From the NCBI GenBank assembly GCA_017475845.1, contig JAFVEU010000114.1, positions 1-5,922 on the forward strand: a stretch of DNA of 5,922 nucleotides. The letters run 5' to 3'. Positions 1-5,072 of this stretch are shown here, piece by piece. This DNA is from Lachnospiraceae bacterium. Its GTDB lineage: Bacteria; Bacillota; Clostridia; Lachnospirales; Lachnospiraceae. Below the pieces are notes generated by a model. That model saw only the letters and a list, made by a program, of their open reading frames with translations. It was not told the DNA's origin and searched no databases. Each line of letters starts with the position of its first letter. The stretch's first letter is position 1. The translations under genes were made by a program, and so were the position numbers.

Positions 1-1239
1 ATACATCAGGGCCACTACACCGGCCACTGCAGGACAGGCCATGGAAGTGCCGCTTAACCTGCCATATGCAGTATCGTTGGTTCCACCACTTGATATGGTA
101 TTCTTGCTTCCATGAAGATAGGTAGAAGTTATATCGCTTCCCGGAGCAGCGATATCCACCCAGTCCCCGTAGTTTGAATATTCCGCTAAAGCATCGCTGC
201 TGTCTGTTGCAGCAACTGAGATGACCGTATCATAGGCTGCAGGGAAAGCTGCAGCAGTAGAGGAGGTACATTCATTTCCTGCTGCGGCAACAATGGTTAT
301 ACCTCTTTCATAGGCTTCCTCTGCCAGCTGCTTCATTGACTCCATATGACCGCCGCCAAGGCTCATGCTTATAACATTCACACCCTTTTCGATAGCAATG
401 GCCATTCCTTCCACTACTACAGAGGTATCGAACCTGTCAGAATCTGCGATCTTTATGGAATAGACTTCCGCACCGGGAGCAACTCCGTAGCCTCCCAGAG
501 AGTTATTTTTTGTCTCATGTATGATACCCGTACAATGAACTCCATGACCCACCGCAGTATCTGCGGGACTGCTGATACCGCTTATGGCAAGAGCGTGCTC
601 CGCATCAAATTTTGAATCCTCGTGATCCGGAGTACATCCTGTATCCACAACTGCGATCTTTACACCGGAACCGGTGGTTATATCATGAGCTGTCAGGGTA
701 TTTATCTTTTCATGAAAGTATTGATAGTCCTCTTCGGAAGAACTGGCATATTTATCATTGGGAGCAGTCCCCTTTACCTCCATACGGTTTACCGAAGGGG
801 ATATTTCCTCTGTTTCTTCGATATCAGGGATCTCTTCAACATCCGACAGATGACAGATGTAATTCGGGTCCACTGCCTTTGAAACGGGAGACAGGGCAGC
901 TCTCCCGAACGCGGCTATACTGCTGTCCCCAAAGCTTATGGTAGCAACTCTGTGGGCGTATTTCTTTAAGGTTGCGCCATATTCCGCAGCTACTTTTTCC
1001 GCTTCCTCCTTCGTGTCCGCAATGAACACGCCCTCACCGTCCACATAGTCAACCCCCGCTTCAAGGGAGCTTAATTCCGAAACGGTACTCTCCAGAGTCA
1101 TACAGATCTCATTGTTTCTGATAAGCGAATCCGCATCCGGAGCATTTATTCCCTGTTCTCCGGCAAAGGATACCGTACAGAGCCCGAAGGTCAGTACAAA
1201 ACACAACAAACCCGCTGTTATCTTTCTCATGGATATCAT
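1..1239 (-). CDS. Secreted subtilisin-like serine protease (S8 family), 3' end cut by window
   Basis: Exported endopeptidase of the subtilase family; 413 codons are visible and the frame is open at base 1. The N-terminus has a basic start, a hydrophobic core (about residues 8-23) and a likely signal peptidase I site after S-F-A at residue 26. There is no lipobox, so the protein is probably released or wall-associated. Residues about 55-110 resemble an I9-type propeptide. The catalytic triad is complete: Asp199 in VVDTG, His232 in GHGVHCTG and Ser399 in SGTSMACP, with the oxyanion Asn322 in AAAGN. Cysteines flank the active-site motifs (Cys202, Cys236, Cys324, Cys402); Cys236 sits where proteinase K-like enzymes carry HGTHCAG. 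I chose the ATG at 1239 over the in-frame ATG at 1230 because AAGGA at 1256-1252 is 12 bases before the former but 21 before the latter. The gene has its own likely promoter, so it need not be co-transcribed with trmD. The substrate and any C-terminal domain are unknown. Confidence 0.93.
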   Translation of the reverse strand, partial: MISMRKITAGLLCFVLTFGLCTVSFAGEQGINAPDADSLIRNNEICMTLESTVSELSSLEAGVDYVDGEGVFIADTKEEAEKVAAEYGATLKKYAHRVATISFGDSSIAAFGRAALSPVSKAVDPNYICHLSDVEEIPDIEETEEISPSVNRMEVKGTAPNDKYASSSEEDYQYFHEKINTLTAHDITTGSGVKIAVVDTGCTPDHEDSKFDAEHALAISGISSPADTAVGHGVHCTGIIHETKNNSLGGYGVAPGAEVYSIKIADSDRFDTSVVVEGMAIAIEKGVNVISMSLGGGHMESMKQLAEEAYERGITIVAAAGNECTSSTAAAFPAAYDTVISVAATDSSDALAEYSNYGDWVDIAAPGSDITSTYLHGSKNTISSGGTNDTAYGRLSGTSMACPAVAGVVALMY

Positions 1240-1306
1240 TCTTAAAACAGTTCCTTTCTTATTCCTTTATTCATTTAAGCAAAACCTGTCTTTCAGCGAC
1301 CCAATA

Positions 1307-1335
1307 ATTATATTATGATTGATCCCAAAAGTAAA
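1307..1335 (-). promoter_or_regulatory. Putative sigma-A promoter of the S8 protease gene
   Basis: On the minus strand, TTTACT (1335-1330, 4 of 6 matches to the -35 consensus) is followed after 17 bases by TATAAT (1312-1307, a perfect -10). Transcription would start near 1300, giving a leader of about 60 bases with AAGGA ahead of the ATG at 1239. The region is much richer in A+T than its surroundings. It supports the protease as a separate transcription unit downstream of trmD. Called by eye, with no expression evidence. Confidence 0.55.
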
Positions 1336-1354
1336 ACAAAGCTCAGATCACGGA

Positions 1355-2107
1355 TCAGTATATCCCTCTTTTCTCAAGCCACTTTTCAAGGAGATCGGGG
1401 CGCTTTTCACCGGTGCGTTTAAGGGCCTCGTGGTGGCGCCACCGGTCCACAGCGGCGTGATCTCCGGAGAGAAGTATATCCGGCACCTTCATTCCCTTCC
1501 ATTCACAGGGCCTGGTGTATTGGGGATATTCAAGAAGCCCTTCCTCAAAGGACTCCGTATCTTTTGACTCGTCGTTATTCAGCACTCCGGGGATACGCCG
1601 GCTCACAGCATCCATGATGACTAAGGCCGGCAGCTCTCCTCCGGTCAGCACATAGTCTCCTATTGATATCTCGTCCGTCACTATCCTGTCGGTGACCCTC
1701 TGGTCTATGCCCTCATAATGGCCGCAGAGTATGATAAGATCCTTTTCCTTTGAAAGCTCCTCTGCCATCTTTTCGTTAAAGACACGGCCTGCGGGAGTTG
1801 TGAAAATAACCCTTGTCTTTCTCTCTTCACGAAAAGCATTTCCCGGCGGAGTCTCTTCGTCAGCCCCTGCTTCTATCCTTGACACGGCCTCTTCGTAGGC
1901 AAGCCACACAGGCTCACAGCTTATGAGCATCCCCGCGCCTCCCCCGTAGGTATAGTCATCCACGGAGCCGTAGGAATTCTGTGAGAAGGCCCGGAGGCTT
2001 ATGGTATCAAGGGTTATAAGCCCCTTATCCATTGCTCTTCCCGTTATGCTGCCGCTGAATGCGCTTTCTATCATCTCCGGGAAAAGCGTTATCACATGGA
2101 AATTCAT
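1355..2107 (-). CDS. trmD: tRNA (guanine-N1-)-methyltransferase TrmD
   Basis: SPOUT-class methyltransferase that uses S-adenosylmethionine to make m1G at position 37 of tRNAs reading CNN, CGG and related codons, preventing +1 frameshifting; it acts in the cytoplasm as a homodimer. The 250-residue length is normal. Family signatures are clear: the start NFHVITLFPEM, YGGGAGM (54-60), the AdoMet-knot segments CGHYEGIDQRV (128-138) and SIGDYVLTGGELPA (148-161), and EYPQYTRP (193-200). Arg170 aligns with E. coli Arg154. The position of the catalytic base Asp169 of E. coli aligns with Glu185 here (TESFEEGLL), a conservative change that may be lineage-wide. The start at 2107 matches the family N-terminus; its SD is weak (AGGG at 2118-2115, 7 bases away). 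It follows rimM after a 90-bp gap holding a strongly structured leader. The next gene is a protease, not the usual rplS. Confidence 0.98.
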   Translation of the reverse strand: MNFHVITLFPEMIESAFSGSITGRAMDKGLITLDTISLRAFSQNSYGSVDDYTYGGGAGMLISCEPVWLAYEEAVSRIEAGADEETPPGNAFREERKTRVIFTTPAGRVFNEKMAEELSKEKDLIILCGHYEGIDQRVTDRIVTDEISIGDYVLTGGELPALVIMDAVSRRIPGVLNNDESKDTESFEEGLLEYPQYTRPCEWKGMKVPDILLSGDHAAVDRWRHHEALKRTGEKRPDLLEKWLEKRGIY

Positions 2108-2123
2108 ATTCTGACCCTATGCT

Positions 2124-2169
2124 GCAGGCATCAGTGTCCCATCGGTGACGTGCCTGCCCGGCACCGATG
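2124..2169 (-). promoter_or_regulatory. Structured trmD leader: interleaved inverted repeats (possible H-type pseudoknot)
   Basis: Reading the minus strand, CATCGGTG (2169-2162) can pair with CACCGATG (2147-2140), and GCAGGCA (2157-2151) can pair with TGCCTGC (2130-2124). The arms alternate as S1, S2, S1', S2', with connecting stretches of 4, 3 and 9 bases. Both stems are perfect Watson-Crick pairings of 8 and 7 bp. The topology fits an H-type pseudoknot, or two mutually exclusive hairpins. The last arm ends 5 bases before the weak trmD SD (AGGG, 2118-2115), so folding could limit ribosome access. There is no T-tract on either strand, so this is not an intrinsic terminator. The regulatory role is inferred; the pairing is seen directly. 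Confidence 0.5.
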
Positions 2170-2197
2170 AAGCTTGAAAGGAAAAAACCTTCAGACT

Positions 2198-2722
2198 TTA
2201 TGGTATCATTCCCGGCAGGGGATCGCAGATCATTTCCTTCTTTTCCAGATCCACGGAGAGCACGAACTTCTTTACCGAAGGGATCAGTATCTCCTTCCCC
2301 TCTCCGTTCTTTATCACAAAAACATCATTGGCGGGGCTGTGGAGAACGGAGTCCAGTATCCCCAGCTCTTCCCCCTCTTTATTCAATACCCTTAAGCCCA
2401 TAAGGTCCACATCAAAATACTGGTCCTCCTTTAATTCCGCAATATCACTGCGCTTTGCCATGATCTCCATATTGCGGAAGGAAAGGACCTCATTGATGTC
2501 GTCGATACCCTTAAACTTAAGTATCACCATCTTCTTGAAAAACTTTACATTCTCTATTTCCAGAGGCACCGTCTTTCCCTTTCCCTTAAGGAAGACCTCC
2601 TTAAATAAAGAAAAGCGGCCAGGGTCATCCACAGTCGGGAAGACCTTGACCTCTCCCTTTATTCCATGAGTCGTGGTTATGGTACCTGCTGAAAGATAAA
2701 GACTTTCATCATATTCAGTCAT
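2198..2722 (-). CDS. rimM: 16S rRNA processing / 30S maturation factor RimM
   Basis: Cytoplasmic assembly factor that binds ribosomal protein S19 and helps mature the head of the 30S subunit. The 174 residues divide into the N-terminal RimM beta-barrel (about 8-92), marked by the family motif THGIKGEVKV (18-27), and a C-terminal PRC-barrel (about 101-171), with YFDVDLMGLRV (102-112) and EILIPSVKKFV (144-154). Length and both domains are complete. The ATG at 2722 lies inside the end of khpA, so the two genes overlap by 8 bases (ATGACTGA). There is no good SD at a useful distance, so translation is probably coupled to khpA termination. A 90-bp structured gap separates it from trmD. Confidence 0.97.
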   Translation of the reverse strand: MTEYDESLYLSAGTITTTHGIKGEVKVFPTVDDPGRFSLFKEVFLKGKGKTVPLEIENVKFFKKMVILKFKGIDDINEVLSFRNMEIMAKRSDIAELKEDQYFDVDLMGLRVLNKEGEELGILDSVLHSPANDVFVIKNGEGKEILIPSVKKFVLSVDLEKKEMICDPLPGMIP

Positions 2723-2948
2723 TTACTATATCTACGTTCACTTTCCTTTTTTCCTTGGAGGAAGCAGCCTTGACAACAGAACGGATGGCTTTCGCGATCC
2801 TGCCCTGCTTGCCTATGACTTTCCCCATATCGCTCTGGGCAACCTTTAATTCCACATTGATCTCGGAATCCGTCTCCGTCTGAGTAACCGTCACCTCATC
2901 CGGATTATCCACAAGAGCTTTTGCTATGACTTCAACTACTTCTTTCAT
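2715..2948 (-). CDS. khpA: KH-domain RNA-binding protein KhpA (YlqC family)
   Basis: Small single-KH RNA-binding protein of 77 residues, the normal size. In other Firmicutes KhpA pairs with KhpB/Jag and binds many transcripts, affecting cell division and envelope homeostasis. The RNA-contacting GxxG loop is present as GKQG (46-49) within MGKVIGKQGRIAKAIRSVVK (41-60), and the start MKEVVEVIAKALVDNPDEV is typical. A TAA codon lies immediately before the ATG at 2948, so no upstream in-frame start is possible. The only SD, AAAGGAG (2969-2963), is 14 bases from the ATG, longer than usual. It lies 42 bp after rpsP and overlaps rimM, an arrangement seen in many Firmicutes. The substrate RNAs cannot be read from sequence. 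Confidence 0.96.
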   Translation of the reverse strand: MKEVVEVIAKALVDNPDEVTVTQTETDSEINVELKVAQSDMGKVIGKQGRIAKAIRSVVKAASSKEKRKVNVDIVND

Positions 2949-2990
2949 TTATGTCGTTGCCGCTCCTTTCTGTTTGATCAACGGGATTCC

Positions 2991-3233
2991 TTAGAGTATG
3001 CCGGCCTTCTTGAAAAGCCTTGCTACTGTCTCTGTGGGCTGGGCGCCGTTAGCAAGCCACTTCTTTGCAAGCTCCTCATTAACCTTGAATTCTGAGGGCT
3101 CCTTTAAGGGATCGTAGGTTCCGATCTCGTCAACGTTCTTGGAATTTGATACGGAATTCCTTGCATCCGCTACAACAACCCTGTAAAAAGGTGCCTTTTT
3201 CTTTCCGATTCTCTTTAATCTGATCTTTAACAT
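2991..3233 (-). CDS. rpsP: 30S ribosomal protein S16
   Basis: Small-subunit protein that binds 16S rRNA early in 30S assembly. The start KIRLKRIGKKKAPFYRVVVA (3-22) and GAQPTETV (63-70) are family hallmarks, and 80 residues is the usual size. I place the start at the ATG at 3233: it gives the normal N-terminus and has GAGGAA (3246-3241) 7 bases upstream. An ATG at 3272 would add 13 lysine- and arginine-rich residues absent from the family. One oddity: the loop usually reading like SPRDGRFIEEIG is here NSVSNSKNVDEIG (26-38), one residue longer and without the usual RxGR. It sits 65 bp after ffh and 42 bp before khpA. Confidence 0.97.
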   Translation of the reverse strand: MLKIRLKRIGKKKAPFYRVVVADARNSVSNSKNVDEIGTYDPLKEPSEFKVNEELAKKWLANGAQPTETVARLFKKAGIL

Positions 3234-3240
3234 TTTATTC

Positions 3241-3246
3241 TTCCTC
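3241..3246 (-). promoter_or_regulatory. rpsP ribosome binding site that decides the start
   Basis: GAGGAA on the minus strand lies 7 bases before the ATG at 3233. It supports the 80-residue S16 over a form extended to 3272. Confidence 0.7.
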
Positions 3247-3261
3247 TCTTTTTTTGATCTT

Positions 3262-3290
3262 TTTATATTCAAACGGTTATAACCGCTAAA
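3262..3290 (-). promoter_or_regulatory. Possible internal promoter for rpsP with a palindrome in its spacer
   Basis: On the minus strand, TTTAGC (3290-3285, weak -35, about 3 of 6 matches) is followed after 17 bases by TATAAA (3267-3262, -10, 5 of 6). The predicted start near 3255 leaves a short leader containing the rpsP SD. The perfect palindrome CGGTTATAACCG (3274-3285) fills most of the spacer and touches the last base of the -35. It would suit an operator or a small hairpin. The A+T richness alone could produce such matches, so this is tentative. Confidence 0.3.
3274..3285. repeat. 12-bp perfect palindrome between ffh and rpsP
   Basis: CGGTTATAACCG is exactly self-complementary. As RNA it would give only a 4-bp stem with a TATA loop and no T-run directly after it, so it is unlikely to be a terminator. 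It may be a DNA-binding site in the ffh-rpsP gap. Confidence 0.5.
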
Positions 3291-3298
3291 TACCTTTG

Positions 3299-4651
3299 TT
3301 ACCTTATGCCTCTGAACAGGGAGGACAGGTTTCCGAAGCCGCCCCTCTTTCCCTTCATGAGACCGGGCATGCGCTTCATCATCTTCTGCATCTCCGTGAA
3401 CTCTTTCACCAGACGGTTCACATACATGATGTCCACGCCGGCTCCCTTCGCTATACGGAATTTCCTCTGGGGATTTAAGAGCTTGGGGTTCGCTCTTTCC
3501 TTTGCGGTCATGGAATGGATTATGGCTTCGTTCCGCTTAAGCTTCTTCTCATCCACCATGCCGGAGATATCCTTTCCTCCGGTAAGTCCCGGCATCATGT
3601 TAAGTATGGAGCTTAAGCCTCCCATCTTATTCATCTGGGACATGGCGGTCAGGTAATCGTCAAAATCGAATTTTCCCTTTTTGACACTGTCCTGCATCTT
3701 TCCTGCAGTCTCTTCATCCACTGTTTCCGCAGCCTTCTCGATAAGAGACAGTACATCTCCCATGCCAAGGATCCTGGAGGCCATCCTGTCGGGGTGGAAC
3801 TCCTCAAGGCCATCGAATTTCTCACCGGTTCCCGCATAATATACGGGAGTGCCCGTCACGGCTCTTATGGAAAGAACTGCACCGCCTCTGGCATCGCCGT
3901 CAAGCTTTGACATTATGATACCGTCTATACCGATCTTCTCGTTAAAGCCCTTCGCCACATCCACAGCGGTCTGTCCGGTTCCGGCATCCACCACCAGTAC
4001 GGTGTCTGTGACTTTCACGCTGTCCTTTATCCTTTTAAGCTCATCCATGAGCTCCTCGTTTACTTCCAGTCTTCCTGCGGTATCAAGGATCAACACGTTG
4101 TATCCGTGGTCTTTGGCATACTTTATGGCATGCTCCGCAATGCTTACGGGATCCTTATTGTCCTCTTCCTTATAGACCTCAGTCTCCACCTTTCCGCCGT
4201 TTATCTCCAGCTGCTTAACAGCTGCAGGCCTGTATACGTCCAGTGCGGCAAGGAGGCTCTTTTTACTCTTTTTCTTAAGCCTCAATGCAAGCTTTGCCGC
4301 GGTGGTGGTCTTACCGGCACCGTTAAGGCCGCAGAGCATTATGACTGTAACCCCCTGTCCCGGAGCGAATTTCAGTTCCTCTGCATCCCCAAGGAGTGAG
4401 ACCATTTCCTCGTTTACGATCTTCACCACGGTCTGGCCGGGATTCAGTCCCTTAAGGACTGCTTCTCCCACAGCCTTTTCTTCCACGCTCTTTATGAACT
4501 GCTTCACTACCTTGAAATTCACGTCCGCTTCAAGGAGGGCCATCTTAACTTCCTTCATGGAGGCCTTTACATCCTCCTCCGTAAGGACACCCCTGCTCCT
4601 TAAGCCCTTGAACACATTCTGCAGTTTTTCCGTAAGGCTCTCAAATGCCAT
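3299..4651 (-). CDS. ffh: Signal recognition particle GTPase Ffh (SRP54)
   Basis: Protein subunit of the bacterial signal recognition particle. It binds signal sequences on translating ribosomes together with the SRP RNA and, through GTP-dependent pairing with FtsY, delivers them to the Sec translocon. The 450 residues are full length. The order is an N domain (1-about 95), a G domain (about 100-295) and a methionine-rich M domain (about 325-435). GTPase motifs are intact: P-loop GLNGAGKTTT (108-117), DVYRPAA (138-144), DTAGR (190-194), SKLDGDARGG (248-257) and the closing AGTGEKFDGLEEF (273-285). In the M domain the RNA-binding stretch reads RIAKGAG (399-405), where most homologues have GSG. 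The ATG at 4651 shares its first base with the ylxM stop and has GGAG (4662-4659) 7 bases upstream, so it is co-transcribed and probably coupled with ylxM. Confidence 0.99.
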   Translation of the reverse strand: MAFESLTEKLQNVFKGLRSRGVLTEEDVKASMKEVKMALLEADVNFKVVKQFIKSVEEKAVGEAVLKGLNPGQTVVKIVNEEMVSLLGDAEELKFAPGQGVTVIMLCGLNGAGKTTTAAKLALRLKKKSKKSLLAALDVYRPAAVKQLEINGGKVETEVYKEEDNKDPVSIAEHAIKYAKDHGYNVLILDTAGRLEVNEELMDELKRIKDSVKVTDTVLVVDAGTGQTAVDVAKGFNEKIGIDGIIMSKLDGDARGGAVLSIRAVTGTPVYYAGTGEKFDGLEEFHPDRMASRILGMGDVLSLIEKAAETVDEETAGKMQDSVKKGKFDFDDYLTAMSQMNKMGGLSSILNMMPGLTGGKDISGMVDEKKLKRNEAIIHSMTAKERANPKLLNPQRKFRIAKGAGVDIMYVNRLVKEFTEMQKMMKRMPGLMKGKRGGFGNLSSLFRGIR

Positions 4652-4983
4652 TATAAGTCTCCAAGTATCCTGTCGGTGAGCTCAACGATCTTTGCGGAAT
4701 CGCTGTTATCAAGCCTCCCGGCTATTTCCTTGATCTCAGATGCCACTGCCCCGATCTCCTCAAAACGCTTGATGAGCTGCAGCTGTTCCTCGTAACCCAT
4801 CAGTGCTTTCCTGCAGCGGTTCAGCATGGCAGACACAGCCTGACGGCTGATGCCGTACTCTTCAGAGATCTCGGACAAGGACATATCATCCATCACCGAG
4901 GCTTCATAAATATCTCTCTGTCTGCCTTTTAAGAGGCTTCCGTAGAAGTCAAACAGAAGGGCCTCATTCCTCACATCTTTCAT
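4651..4983 (-). CDS. ylxM: YlxM/p13-like helix-turn-helix protein, SRP-associated
   Basis: Small 110-residue protein of the UPF0122/YlxM family, nearly always encoded just before ffh. Its role in SRP function is inferred from that link and from limited work in streptococci and other Gram-positives. A sigma-70 region-4-like helix-turn-helix spans about 34-60 (LSEISEEYGISRQAVSAML), preceded by the family-typical FDFYGSLLKGRQRDIYE (11-27). The C-terminal part (about 63-108) looks helical. The ATG at 4983 is the only plausible start: an in-frame TGA lies 15 bases upstream with no other start codon between. No SD precedes it (TGCCCCTCG), and a promoter -10 box ends 9 bases before it, so translation may be leaderless. 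It overlaps ffh by one base. Confidence 0.93.
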   Translation of the reverse strand: MKDVRNEALLFDFYGSLLKGRQRDIYEASVMDDMSLSEISEEYGISRQAVSAMLNRCRKALMGYEEQLQLIKRFEEIGAVASEIKEIAGRLDNSDSAKIVELTDRILGDL

Positions 4984-4992
4984 CGAGGGGCA

Positions 4993-5021
4993 ATGATATC
5001 ATAAAAAAAACCACCTGTCAA
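4993..5021 (-). promoter_or_regulatory. Promoter of the ylxM-ffh operon, overlapping the upstream terminator
   Basis: On the minus strand, a consensus -35 TTGACA (5021-5016) is followed by exactly 17 bases and a -10 TATCAT (4998-4993, 5 of 6 matches). The -35 lies inside the 3' arm of the terminator hairpin, and the terminator T8 run forms part of the spacer. Only 9 bases separate the -10 from the ylxM ATG, so the transcript would start at or within about 4 bases of the start codon. Part of the TTGACA match is forced by the hairpin pairing to its CCTGTCAAC arm, but the spacing and the -10 are independent support. Confidence 0.6.
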
Positions 5022-5041
5022 CATCCTCTGTTGACAGGCGG
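5003..5041 (-). terminator. Intrinsic terminator of the Rpn-family gene
   Basis: On the minus strand, CCTGTCAAC (5038-5030), a 7-base loop and GTTGACAGG (5022-5014) form a perfect 9-bp stem, extended by two outer pairs past one mismatch. It is followed by GGT GG-type bases and a run of eight T (5010-5003). It starts about 31 bases after the Rpn stop codon and ends 20 bases before the ylxM ATG. It should stop read-through into the SRP genes, which then need their own promoter. Confidence 0.88.
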
Positions 5042-5043
5042 AA

Positions 5044-5068
5044 AACTGTTGGTGATACCTGAACAGTT
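5044..5068 (-). repeat. 7-bp inverted repeat ahead of the terminator
   Basis: AACTGTT (5068-5062 on the minus strand) and AACAGTT (5050-5044) can pair around an 11-base loop, between the Rpn stop codon and the main terminator stem. Only three T follow it, so it is not a terminator alone; it may stabilise the 3' end of the transcript. Confidence 0.4.
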
Positions 5069-5072
5069 ACCC

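Noticed and set aside
346..944. Open frames on the plus strand over the left end (346-615, 612-944, 622-882)
   Set aside because: They lie inside the S8 protease gene, whose minus-strand frame is continuous with an intact catalytic triad; the plus-strand peptides show no recognisable family.
1320..1357. TGATCC/GGATCA 6-bp inverted repeat after trmD as a terminator
   Set aside because: The stem is short with a loop of about 26 bases, and no T-run follows it; the nearby T-rich bases lie in the loop.
2140..2169. rimM-trmD hairpin as an intrinsic terminator
   Set aside because: No T-run follows on either strand, and trmD, immediately downstream, belongs to the same gene set.
3234..3272. Longer S16 start at 3272
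   Set aside because: It would add 13 lysine- and arginine-rich residues foreign to S16, and the SD at 3246-3241 points to the ATG at 3233.
3649..3837. Minus-strand 62-residue open frame within ffh
   Set aside because: Out-of-frame shadow of a fully conserved ffh region, with no SD and no recognisable motif.
5031..5059. Plus-strand TTGACA (5031-5036) as a divergent promoter
   Set aside because: It is the mirror image of the hairpin; 17 bases downstream the sequence is GATACC, a poor -10, and there is no plus-strand gene to serve.
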